Shown: positions 1 through 6,458 of the stretch, piece by piece
How positions within the stretch are numbered: the first letter of the stretch is position 1
Layout of the letters: each line of letters begins with the position of its first letter
Origin: Planctomycetaceae bacterium
GTDB taxonomy: Bacteria; Planctomycetota; Planctomycetia; Pirellulales; Thermoguttaceae
Assembly (NCBI GenBank): GCA_031259095.1
Contig: JAIRLW010000555.1
Span: forward strand, 1-10,001
Length of the DNA stretch: 10,001 nucleotides
Direction: 5' to 3'
Position numbers and translations under genes: made by a program
Notes under the pieces: model-generated
Database searches by the model: none
Told to the model about the DNA's origin: nothing
The model's input: only the letters and a program-made list of their open reading frames with translations

Positions 1-76
1 CTTTCAGGGCGATCTTATTGGGGATTCTTACCCGCCGCGTTGCGGCGGGCTGGCTTATGTTGCCCTTTCAGGGCGA
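1..76. repeat. GC-rich hairpin intergenic repeat, truncated by the window edge
   Basis: The 12-mer CTTTCAGGGCGA is present at 1-12 and again at 65-76. Between the copies lies a perfect 8-bp stem, CCCGCCGC (31-38) and GCGGCGGG (42-49), with a 3-nt loop. The right-hand copy is part of a 5-bp hairpin, GCCCT-TTC-AGGGC (62-74). The window begins inside the left copy, so the element probably extends leftwards. There is no coding potential. The layout, short hairpin then long GC stem then short hairpin, is like that of the element at 3072-3164. I take it to be a REP-like interspersed repeat; its function is unknown. Confidence 0.6.
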
Positions 77-463
77 ATACTTTTTTAACCTCAAACAAAA
101 ACTCCGCTGATAGATTACATTAAATGTTTATTAGATAGATGTTGTGTTCTAAAAATAAAAACCGAATTTTAAAGTGCAATGAGTATATAATTAACAATCT
201 GCTTAGGAACGCTGGGGAAATTTTTTTGAAATACTTGACAAAAATTGTGGAACATGTTACCGTGTTCGCTTTCCGTAAAATTTTTCTGATTATTTCGGAA
301 TTTGGAGAGGAAGATAGACAGCCTTTTGCTAAAAGCCGCATTGACGATATTTCGGCGAAACATCGCCTTGATTTTTTGACATAAACAATAATCTTCCAAA
401 AAAGTGAAACAATCAGAAGTTTTCCGTATCCTGAATACTTCACTGCCTGTAGGAGTTTTTTCC
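77..463. other. Gene-free spacer upstream of the esterase
   Basis: About 390 bp, AT-rich, with no open frame that looks like a protein in either strand: the short frames here have biased composition and no recognisable motif. TTGACA-like hexamers occur at 235-240 and 376-381 on the plus strand, but neither has a good -10 box at 16-18 nt. The promoter of the esterase should lie here but cannot be placed with confidence. Confidence 0.5.
451..455 (+). promoter_or_regulatory. Shine-Dalgarno site deciding the esterase start
   Basis: AGGAG lies 8 nt before the ATG at 464. It selects that codon over the in-frame upstream ATG at 404, which has no ribosome binding site and would place 20 residues in front of an otherwise typical signal peptide. 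Confidence 0.75.
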
Positions 464-1798
464 ATGAAAAGAGTTTGCCGATGTTGTTGTGCCGGTATTT
501 CCGTATTGGTATTGTTTGTTGGAATTTCGTTTGTTTTTTCTCAGGAAAATAAATCGCCGTATCAAATTCAGATTCGTGCCGCACAGGAATCGGCGATCTA
601 CAAAAAAGGGGAAACAGTTGTTTTTCAAGTACAATTATTGGAAAACAATAAACCGCTCGCCGGAAAAGAACTCGCCTATCTTATTCAAGGCGACGGAAAT
701 GTTGAGCAAAAAGGAACCGTACTCACTACCGATTCTGCCGCAATAATTGAAACTTCGTTGAACCGCTCCGGTTTTCTAAAATGTACGGTTCAATGGAAAA
801 ATGCTAACGGCGTTCAGATTTCCGCACTTGGAGGAGCCGGCGTTGATCCGCTCGAAATCAGAGCCGAAACGCCCGAACCCGACGATTTCGACTCTTTTTG
901 GAACGCTAAAAAAGAAGAACTCGCCAAATTGCCCATGAATCCGCAACTCGTTCCCGTTCCGGCAGAAAAAATTGGTAATCCGGCAATTCAAGTGTTTGAT
1001 ATTAAAGTTGACTGTCTTGGCGGTAAACCTGTTTCGGGTTATTTAGCAAAACCGGTTGACGCTAAGCCTAAATCATTGCCTATTGTTATTTCGTATCATG
1101 GCGCTGGAGTTTACAGCGCGAACATGCCGATTAACAATGCCGCACGCGGAGTTTTGGCTCTGGATGTGAACGCACACGGAATTGAAAACGGTCAGCCTGC
1201 GGAATTTTATAAAACCTTAGCCAATAGTGAACTCAAAGATTATCGAATCGCCAACGGGAATGACCGTGAAAAAATCTATTTCACCGGAATGTTTCTTCGC
1301 GTAATCCGTTCCTTGCAATTTATGAAATCGTTACCGGAATGGGACGGCAAAACAATTGCTGTTACCGGCGGAAGTCAAGGAGGCGGACAAGCGCTTGTTG
1401 CCGCCGGAAGCGATCCCGCTGTAACCTTTTGTATTGCCCATGTTCCCGCAATCTGTTATCCAACCGGCGATATTGAAGGAAATTTTGGAGGTTGGCCCGG
1501 TTTTCTGCGCGGTAAAACCAAAGAAACCGCCGATCCGGCAGTGGTGAAAACCGTTCCGTATATCGACGCCGCTAATTTTGCACGGCGTATCAAAGCGGAA
1601 TCTATTCTTTCGACCGGTTTTATCGATTACATCTGTTCGCCGACTTCGGTTTATGTCGCTTACAATAATATCACCGCGCCAAAACAAATTTTCTCAAATC
1701 CCGAATCCACTCACGCTGTTCCGCCTAAAACGTATGAAATTTCCAATAAATTACTTTGGGATTACATTGAACGGAATCGTGTTCCAAAAACAGAATAA
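464..1798 (+). CDS. Secreted AXE1-family acetyl (xylan) esterase / cephalosporin-C deacetylase-like hydrolase
   Basis: A 444-residue alpha/beta hydrolase likely to remove acetyl groups from plant polysaccharides or related sugars outside the cytoplasm. Residues 1-27 form a signal peptide: basic start with several Cys (MKRVCRCCC), hydrophobic core, likely cleavage after SFVFSQ. Residues about 30-130 look like an extra beta-sandwich (Ig/macroglobulin-like) domain. The catalytic domain starts near EPDDFDSFWNAKKEEL, the usual AXE1 opening. Visible catalytic residues are the nucleophile Ser304 in TGGSQGGG, Asp388 in STGFIDYICSP and His417 in NPESTHAVP. The neighbouring tsaD is functionally unrelated and the gene is probably transcribed alone. 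The substrate is not readable from sequence; acetylxylan is the family's common target, and other acetylated sugars are possible. Confidence 0.85.
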   Translation: MKRVCRCCCAGISVLVLFVGISFVFSQENKSPYQIQIRAAQESAIYKKGETVVFQVQLLENNKPLAGKELAYLIQGDGNVEQKGTVLTTDSAAIIETSLNRSGFLKCTVQWKNANGVQISALGGAGVDPLEIRAETPEPDDFDSFWNAKKEELAKLPMNPQLVPVPAEKIGNPAIQVFDIKVDCLGGKPVSGYLAKPVDAKPKSLPIVISYHGAGVYSANMPINNAARGVLALDVNAHGIENGQPAEFYKTLANSELKDYRIANGNDREKIYFTGMFLRVIRSLQFMKSLPEWDGKTIAVTGGSQGGGQALVAAGSDPAVTFCIAHVPAICYPTGDIEGNFGGWPGFLRGKTKETADPAVVKTVPYIDAANFARRIKAESILSTGFIDYICSPTSVYVAYNNITAPKQIFSNPESTHAVPPKTYEISNKLLWDYIERNRVPKTE

Positions 1799-1838
1799 AT
1801 TTTATTATCACAAATTTTCGTAAATTATTTCTCCTTTA

Positions 1839-1917
1839 GTCTCTATTGTCCCATTTGTCCCCATGTCCCTACTCCCCAAATTTTAGGGACCTAAGGGACG
1901 ATAGGGACTAATGAGAC
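1839..1917. repeat. Head-to-head 9-bp repeats (GTCCC x3 / GGGAC x3)
   Basis: On the plus strand GTCCC occurs at 1848, 1857 and 1865. After a 16-nt centre GGGAC follows at 1886, 1895 and 1904, a strict 9-nt period on the right side. The ends are the inverted pair GTCTC (1839-1843) and GAGAC (1913-1917). The two halves can pair into one long imperfect hairpin. It fills the spacer between the esterase stop and tsaD and is followed by AATTGTTTTTG, so it might also end esterase transcription; that is inference. It overlaps the over-long upstream reading frame of tsaD, which supports the downstream start. Confidence 0.7.
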
Positions 1918-1973
1918 AATTGTTTTTGAAATACATTGGCGGCAAGGTTTTTAAGTTTTTAAAAATTCCCGAA

Positions 1974-3011
1974 ATGATTAGGATTTTGACAATTGAAACG
2001 ACTTGTGATGAAACAGCGGCGGCAGTAGTTACCGATTCGCTTGAAGTTCTCGGCAGTGTTGTTGCGTCGCAGGACAAATTGCATCAAAAATTCGGCGGCG
2101 TTGTACCGGAAATTGCGTCCCGCGCTCATTTGGAAAATATTGTTCCGGTTATTGACGAAACAATACGCCGTGCCGGAATCCAACTCTCTGATCTTAACGC
2201 TATTGCGGTTGCGAACACGCCGGGGCTTGCCGGTTCATTGCTTGTCGGTCTTTCGGCAGCGAAAACACTTTGTGTTGCGTTAAGGAAACCGCTGATCGCG
2301 GTTAATCATCTTCAAGCGCATATTTATGCTTGCAAGATTGCGTTTCGGGAAGATCCGTTTCCGTGTATTGGTTTGATCATCAGCGGCGGACATTCCAATT
2401 TGTATCGTTGTGCGGCTCCTCTCGATTTCACGCCGCTTGGCGGCACCATTGACGATGCGGCAGGTGAAGCGTTTGATAAAGTTGCGGCGATGCTGGGTTT
2501 GTCTTATCCGGGCGGACCGTCCATTCAAAAAGCGGCGGAAAAAGGAAATCCAAAAACGTATCAATTTCCGCGATCATTGCTTGACGAACCGGAACGCTTG
2601 GCGTTTAGTTTTAGCGGTTTGAAAACGGCTGTACGTTATCGGCTTGCCGGTCAAGGGAAAACAACCAATCCGGCAACCGTTGCCTCCGAATTATCAGAAC
2701 AAGAAATTGCGGATATTGCCGCGTCGTTTCAGGAAGCGGTTGTCGATTGCCTTGTCGGTAAATCCGTTCAGGCGTTACGAAAAACAGGAATGCAAACCTT
2801 GTGTGTCGGCGGCGGAGTGGCGGCGAACAACCGTTTCCGTCGGAAAATGGAAAACGCCGCCCAAAACGAACATATCCGGCTTTTTATTGCTCCAACGGCG
2901 TTGTGTACCGATAACGCCGTGATGGGCGCCATCGCTGTGGAACGTTTCCACGCCGGACTTTTCGAAACGCTTGACCTTGATGTTTCTCCCGGTCTGGTAC
3001 GAAACAAATAA
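1974..3011 (+). CDS. tsaD: tRNA N6-adenosine threonylcarbamoyltransferase TsaD
   Basis: A 345-residue protein, close to the family norm (E. coli 337). It transfers the threonylcarbamoyl group from threonylcarbamoyl-AMP to A37 of ANN-decoding tRNAs, making t6A in the cytoplasm with TsaB and TsaE, which are not in this window. The start ILTIETTCDETAAAVV is the ASKHA-fold signature. Metal ligands are His112 and His116 in NHLQAHIYA and Asp313 in CTDNAVM. SGGHSN (137-142), GGTIDDAAGEAFDKVA (157-172) and CVGGGVAANN (277-286) are the nucleotide-site loops. I chose the ATG at 1974. The frame is open from ATG 1911, but those 21 extra residues resemble nothing in the family and their first codons overlap the repeat array. 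No clear Shine-Dalgarno site is visible. Confidence 0.95.
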   Translation: MIRILTIETTCDETAAAVVTDSLEVLGSVVASQDKLHQKFGGVVPEIASRAHLENIVPVIDETIRRAGIQLSDLNAIAVANTPGLAGSLLVGLSAAKTLCVALRKPLIAVNHLQAHIYACKIAFREDPFPCIGLIISGGHSNLYRCAAPLDFTPLGGTIDDAAGEAFDKVAAMLGLSYPGGPSIQKAAEKGNPKTYQFPRSLLDEPERLAFSFSGLKTAVRYRLAGQGKTTNPATVASELSEQEIADIAASFQEAVVDCLVGKSVQALRKTGMQTLCVGGGVAANNRFRRKMENAAQNEHIRLFIAPTALCTDNAVMGAIAVERFHAGLFETLDLDVSPGLVRNK

Positions 3012-3071
3012 TGAATTTTAAATTTAGAGTAATTATTCGGTAGAATTGCCGTGATACATTATTTTGTATTA

Positions 3072-3164
3072 GTCCCGCAGGGACGAGATGTGCATAACCG
3101 GCGGTGTAACGAAACGCAACCGCCGGTCAGTCGCCCCCAATCCAACGCCTTGCAAGGACGAGAT
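3072..3164. repeat. Hairpin intergenic repeat in the convergent tsaD / deacetylase spacer
   Basis: GTCCC-GCA-GGGAC (3072-3084) is followed by a 9-bp perfect stem, ACCGGCGGT (3097-3105) with ACCGCCGGT (3119-3127), and then by the palindrome CCTTGCAAGG (3148-3157). The 9-mer GGACGAGAT follows both short hairpins (3081-3089 and 3156-3164), so the long stem is bracketed by a direct repeat. It lies between two genes that end towards each other and could act as a shared transcript end or mRNA stabiliser. The rest of the spacer (3012-3071 and 3165-3255) shows nothing else. Confidence 0.6.
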
Positions 3165-3255
3165 TATTGTTGCTTCGGTTGATGATCACGCCCCTTGTAT
3201 GTTTATATTGGTTTTAAGCGAATCGACAGGAGGTTACGAAAACAGAACGTTACGA

Positions 3256-4071
3256 TTAAAATAAGGTGTCGTATTTTTCCGGTTTGAAAATTTCAAACGC
3301 CATTTCGAGCAAATATTCTTTTCCGCCGACTTTACGGAGCGTCTCGACAACTAATCCGATTTGTAACTGACTTTTGTACAACGCAAGAGCCTGAAGACGT
3401 TGTTCGGCTAGCGCGTCGGGAACACAAACCCGAAGATTCGGCAATTTGATAAAATCACTGTATGTTGCATATTCGTACAAAAACGGAAGCGTGTCAATCA
3501 CCGCTCCCAACTCGGGCCAAATTTCACCTTGTGCATGAAAAACGCTGATCACTGTTTCATGATGCACCGCTTTGTGATCAGGATGTAAATCAAGCCGGTT
3601 CGGAATAAAAATCCGTGTCGGTTTTATTTTTCGCAACAACCATGTCAGCGTGTTTTGTAAACCGGTTCCTCCGGCAATGGCGTTGGTATCCGCCGGATCC
3701 GTTGCAAAACGCCGTCCCATATTTTGCGACAACGCACCGTCGTCATAATCGAACAAATAAAGATTTTCCTGCGGCAAACCAAGATAAGCAAAAGAGGTTT
3801 GTGTTTCTTCACGGCGAACCTGAGTAATGGTCTGACGTTGCTCATGCGTACAATAACCCATACGCCCGTTTGAAATCACTGCGGCAAAAACATTGATCTT
3901 ATGCTGAAGAGCCGCAAGAAATGTTAAACCGGCTCCGCAAACAATGTCGTCATCGTGCGGAGCAATGAAAAGCCACGATTCCTTTTCATGTTGCCAATTA
4001 CTCCAAATATCCGCCGGATTGGAGGAAGATATCGTTTCCTGTCCGTTACGTCGATCAAATTGAATCGTCAT
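3256..4071 (-). CDS. PIG-L / LmbE-type zinc deacetylase
   Basis: A 271-residue protein of the PIG-L family, whose members remove N-acetyl groups from GlcNAc-containing substrates using one zinc ion. The core begins at WLFIAPHDDDIVCGAG. By analogy with MshB, His39 and Asp42 would bind zinc and Asp41 would be the general base; the third ligand falls in LHPDHKAVH (162-170). The usual HPDDE motif is changed to HDDDI. No signal peptide is visible, so a cytoplasmic enzyme is expected. A weak AGGA lies 11 nt before the ATG. It follows rplK by 132 nt on the same strand, with a palindromic repeat between, and occupies the place where rplA usually lies. The exact substrate is unknown. Confidence 0.85.
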   Translation of the reverse strand: MTIQFDRRNGQETISSSNPADIWSNWQHEKESWLFIAPHDDDIVCGAGLTFLAALQHKINVFAAVISNGRMGYCTHEQRQTITQVRREETQTSFAYLGLPQENLYLFDYDDGALSQNMGRRFATDPADTNAIAGGTGLQNTLTWLLRKIKPTRIFIPNRLDLHPDHKAVHHETVISVFHAQGEIWPELGAVIDTLPFLYEYATYSDFIKLPNLRVCVPDALAEQRLQALALYKSQLQIGLVVETLRKVGGKEYLLEMAFEIFKPEKYDTLF

Positions 4072-4109
4072 GGTTTATCATTTCCTGATTGTAACGGTTT
4101 GTTCTATTT

Positions 4110-4159
4110 TCGATTTCAGTCGGCTGAAATCGATTAAAATCGAATAGTTTGTTTTTGGA
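4110..4159. repeat. Palindromic interspersed repeat, copy A
   Basis: TCGATTTCAG (4110-4119) and CTGAAATCGA (4124-4133) form a perfect 10-bp stem with a TCGG loop. It is followed by a conserved tail ending in GTTTGTTTTTGG. Copies B (4697) and C (8312) share both stem and tail in the same orientation. It lies between rplK and the PIG-L gene. Confidence 0.75.
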
Positions 4160-4169
4160 AAAGGGTATA

Positions 4170-4182
4170 TTTAGAGGTTCCC
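4170..4182. repeat. Solo copy of the TTTAGAGGNTCCC arm motif
   Basis: TTTAGAGGTTCCC here matches 12 of 13 bases of the right arm (5602-5614, TTTAGAGGATCCC) and 12 of 13 of the inverted left arm (5516-5528) of the inverted-repeat element at 5512-5618. It sits just past the rplK stop codon. It may be a relic of the same element. Confidence 0.45.
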
Positions 4183-4203
4183 AATTGATATTTCCGTTAT
4201 CAA

Positions 4204-4629
4204 CTATTCAACGATATCTAATCCCATACTTCGCGCTGTTCCGGCAAGAATATTTCTTGCGGCGTCGGGAGTTCGAGCGTTTAGGTCTTTCATCTTTTTT
4301 GCGGCAACATCATCAAGTTGTTTCGTTGTGATTTGTCCCACCTTAACACGCGGAACATTGCCGCTGCCGGTAACAATTCCGGAAGCCTGTTTCAATAAAT
4401 CAACACTATGCGGCGTTTTCGTTTCCAGTTCAAAGGTTCGGTCGCTGAACACTTTGACCACAACAGGAATCCGCATTCCAAGATCAGACTTGGTTCGTTC
4501 ATTAAACTGTTGCACAAATTGCCCAAGATTGATACCGTATTTACCAAGCGCCGTACCAACCGGCGGCGCGGCTGTTGCCTGACCGCCTTTTGCATGAAAT
4601 CGAACTGTCGCTGTAAGTTGCTTTGCCAT
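4204..4629 (-). CDS. rplK: 50S ribosomal protein L11
   Basis: A 141-residue L11, full family length. It binds the GTPase-associated centre of 23S rRNA at the base of the L7/L12 stalk and is needed for factor-dependent GTP hydrolysis and the stringent response. The N-terminal domain shows GGQATAAPPVGTALGKYGIN (15-34) with the conserved proline-rich PPVG switch. The C-terminal RNA-binding domain ends with the typical ARNILAGTARSMGLDIVE. It lies 154 nt downstream of nusG on the same strand, the standard order. Unusually the next gene is not rplA. No strong Shine-Dalgarno site is seen before the ATG; an AT-rich leader with two AATAGTAA units precedes it. Confidence 0.97.
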   Translation of the reverse strand: MAKQLTATVRFHAKGGQATAAPPVGTALGKYGINLGQFVQQFNERTKSDLGMRIPVVVKVFSDRTFELETKTPHSVDLLKQASGIVTGSGNVPRVKVGQITTKQLDDVAAKKMKDLNARTPDAARNILAGTARSMGLDIVE

Positions 4630-4661
4630 TGTGTTTTAAGAGTTTTTTAATAATTTTAATA

Positions 4662-4677
4662 AATAGTAAAATAGTAA
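4662..4677. repeat. Tandem AATAGTAA (two copies)
   Basis: Two exact adjacent 8-mers in the rplK leader. The sequence resembles the AGTAAAT/AGTGAAT heptamers around tuf and may belong to the same repeat class, but the array is too short to be sure. Confidence 0.35.
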
Positions 4678-4696
4678 CTAAATAATTTAACTTGGG

Positions 4697-4746
4697 TCGA
4701 TTTCAATCGACTGAAATCGACCAAAGTCGAAATAATTTGTTTTTAG
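4697..4746. repeat. Palindromic interspersed repeat, copy B
   Basis: The stem GGTCGATTTCA (4695-4705) pairs perfectly with TGAAATCGACC (4712-4722) around a 6-nt loop, and can extend to 4691-4726 with one mismatch. The tail GTCGAAATAATTTGTTTTTAG matches copy A with one 1-nt gap and a few substitutions. It lies in the nusG-rplK spacer. Confidence 0.8.
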
Positions 4747-4783
4747 TATTGGGGCAAATCGTCCTTGTTAGAAGTTTCCTAAT

Positions 4784-5407
4784 CTAACTCAGATTTTTCT
4801 CGATTTGCCAATATTCCAGTTCAACCGGCGTACTTCTTCCGAAAAGGTTGAGGATTACCGTTACTCTTCCGCTGGTCAAATCAATTACGTCCACAACACC
4901 TTCGTAACTTTCGAACGTTCCTTCTTTTACTTTGATTTTTTCTCCGACTTGATAGCCGACTTTCAATTGCGGCGACATTTTAGGATCTTCATCTTCCAAC
5001 GCCAGCATCCGACGAACTTCATGTTCCTGCATGGGAGTCGGTTTTCCCGCCGCTCCGGTAAAATCGCCAACACCCGGAGTTTCACGAACAAGAAACCATG
5101 TTGCATCATTGATTTCCATGTAAATCATAATGTAACCCGGATATAATTTCCGTTTGACAATCCGTTTTTTATCGCCGCGAATTTCAGTTACTTTTTCAGT
5201 CGGAACAAGAATTTCGCCGAAAGAATCCTGCAATCCGGCAACAGCAATCCGCCGTTCCAAAGTACGTTTGATCGGTTCTTCACGATTCACCTGAACCTTC
5301 AGGATATACCAATTTTTTACATGTTGAGGTTCTTCCGGCGCATCCGCACCGCTTACATCTTTTACTGCAAGTTGTGTATCGTCGGTTTTCAATTCCGTCT
5401 CGGACAT
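4784..5407 (-). CDS. nusG: Transcription termination/antitermination factor NusG
   Basis: A 207-residue NusG that binds RNA polymerase and links it to Rho or to the ribosome. After an acidic, flexible N-terminal tail (1-30) comes the NGN domain, from NWYILKVQ (32-39) through KLYPGYIMI (87-95) to RETPGVGDFTG (108-118). A KOW domain follows (about 150-205), with GEKIKVKEGTFESYEGVV and the late motif LFGRSTPVELEYWQIEK. I chose the ATG at 5407, because AGAGGAG ends 6 nt before it; the in-frame ATG at 5425 would overlap that site. It is separated from secE, its usual partner, by a two-gene envelope cassette and an inverted-repeat element. Confidence 0.96.
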   Translation of the reverse strand: MSETELKTDDTQLAVKDVSGADAPEEPQHVKNWYILKVQVNREEPIKRTLERRIAVAGLQDSFGEILVPTEKVTEIRGDKKRIVKRKLYPGYIMIYMEINDATWFLVRETPGVGDFTGAAGKPTPMQEHEVRRMLALEDEDPKMSPQLKVGYQVGEKIKVKEGTFESYEGVVDVIDLTSGRVTVILNLFGRSTPVELEYWQIEKNLS

Positions 5408-5413
5408 AAATTG

Positions 5414-5420
5414 CTCCTCT
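5414..5420 (-). promoter_or_regulatory. Shine-Dalgarno site deciding the nusG start
   Basis: AGAGGAG on the minus strand, 6 nt before ATG 5407. It lies inside the six extra codons that a start at ATG 5425 would add, so the shorter protein is preferred. Confidence 0.75.
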
Positions 5421-5511
5421 TTCATTGAATATACCCATCTGTGGTATCGCCAAAAAATGCGAAAAAAATGTGATATTTCAGCAAAACTAATTCTTTTAGC
5501 AAAAGTTCTTA

Positions 5512-5618
5512 TATAGGGTACCTCTAAAAATTCAATATTTCATCAAAAAATCGTTCATAAGTCCTTATTTTTCAATGATTCAAAATTGACAAAACTGAAT
5601 TTTTAGAGGATCCCTATA
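5512..5618. repeat. MITE-like imperfect inverted repeat of 107 bp
   Basis: The left arm 5513-5534 (ATAGGGTACCTCTAAAAATT then CA) is the inverse of the right arm 5596-5617 at 20 of 22 positions; the two differences are the central TA/AT. Pairing extends one further base outward (5512/5618). The interior is AT-rich, contains a small ATAAG-TC-CTTAT hairpin near 5557 and shows further partial complementarity, so the whole unit may fold into one long hairpin. There is no coding frame inside and no clear flanking target duplication. It occupies the 332-bp spacer between the DUF1573 gene and nusG. The rest of that spacer is AT-rich, with only a weak 4-bp hairpin (5691-5707). Confidence 0.65.
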
Positions 5619-5739
5619 GTCGTCTGTTAAAAATATATTACTAAATTTGATTATTTTAAATTAAGTAACCTATAAAAATAAACGAAAATCCCGTTAAAAC
5701 ATTACGGCATTTTTGTTTTTGTACTAAGGAAATTTTGTT

Positions 5740-6456
5740 TCATTTATATTGATGGGTAACGTATAAACAAGGTTCATTTTCACTCGTCGTTATTAACTGT
5801 GCATTCATATACCTAATACCATCTATCCACAGTTGAGGATCAAAATTAATAGTTACACTTTTCGCGTCTGAAGATACTACGGAAGAAAAAGCAGGATGAT
5901 TAACAATCATGTCTTTAATTTGAATGTGATCATTTTTGACGGACGTCAAAAATAACTGATATGATTCTTTTTGATTAGAAAAGAATTCTAATTTGACCGG
6001 AGTAACTTCAAAATCCGGAATAATTGTAGCATTAATAATCAGAGGGGCAACTCGTTCAACTAAATCTCCCTCAACAGTGTAAATAACACCAATAACAATT
6101 TCATTCTTGCCGCGTCTGCCATGTGTATCCCATTGAAAAGAGATTTCTCGTTGTTCACTGGGAAGTAACATGCCTCGCTCAATGCGAACCTCTGTACAAT
6201 CACACCCCTTTGTAACTGCTTTTATATCGATCTGCTTTGGGGAGTTATTCGTAACAACAGCATTGCCTCGTTCAATTCCTTGAGAAACGGAACCGAATCC
6301 AACTGTTCCCGGTGTAAAAATCAATAACGGATTGACCGGTTTCGGTGACTGACTGCTATAAAGAAGTACCCCGGCTGCACCCCCCAAAGCGATACCACTC
6401 AAACAGAAAAATAAAACAGTGACAACTATCCTCTTATCAACAGGCTTTTCTATCAT
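5740..6456 (-). CDS. Membrane-anchored DUF1573 (Ig-like) protein
   Basis: A 238-residue protein with an N-terminal membrane anchor (about 10-33, VVTVLFFCLSGIALGGAAG) and a periplasmic/extracytoplasmic part. The DUF1573 repeat starts at FTPGTVGFGSVSQGIERGNA (47-66), continues with VTNNSPKQIDIKAVTKGCDC (68-87) and includes LPSEQREISFQWDT (98-111). The conserved CGC of the family is CDC here (Cys85, Cys87). The C-terminal 90 residues (FEVTPVKLEFF onward) resemble a second beta-sandwich. The molecular role of DUF1573 is not established. I chose ATG 6456, two nucleotides after the stop codon of the LolA-like gene. The frame also opens at a TTG at 6510, but that would overlap the upstream gene by 52 nt. 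The close spacing implies co-transcription and probably a shared function. Confidence 0.75.
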   Translation of the reverse strand: MIEKPVDKRIVVTVLFFCLSGIALGGAAGVLLYSSQSPKPVNPLLIFTPGTVGFGSVSQGIERGNAVVTNNSPKQIDIKAVTKGCDCTEVRIERGMLLPSEQREISFQWDTHGRRGKNEIVIGVIYTVEGDLVERVAPLIINATIIPDFEVTPVKLEFFSNQKESYQLFLTSVKNDHIQIKDMIVNHPAFSSVVSSDAKSVTINFDPQLWIDGIRYMNAQLITTSENEPCLYVTHQYK

Positions 6457-6458
6457 AA

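Noticed and set aside
235..263. TTGACA at 235-240 as an esterase promoter
   Set aside because: No acceptable -10 hexamer is present at 16-18 nt, and the site is about 200 nt from the start codon.
139..384. 81-codon plus-strand frame upstream of the esterase, with overlapping minus-strand frames at 120-584 and 169-465
   Set aside because: Composition is unlike a protein, no ribosome binding site or family motif is seen, and the minus-strand frames run into the real esterase gene.
1911..1973. Longer start of tsaD at 1911
   Set aside because: The extra 21 residues do not match the family, whose proteins begin close to ILTIETTCDETA, and the first codons overlap the repeat array.
5688..5710. Terminator of the DUF1573 gene (CCGT...ACGG hairpin)
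   Set aside because: The stem is only 4 bp and the T tract on the minus strand is interrupted; it is too weak to call.
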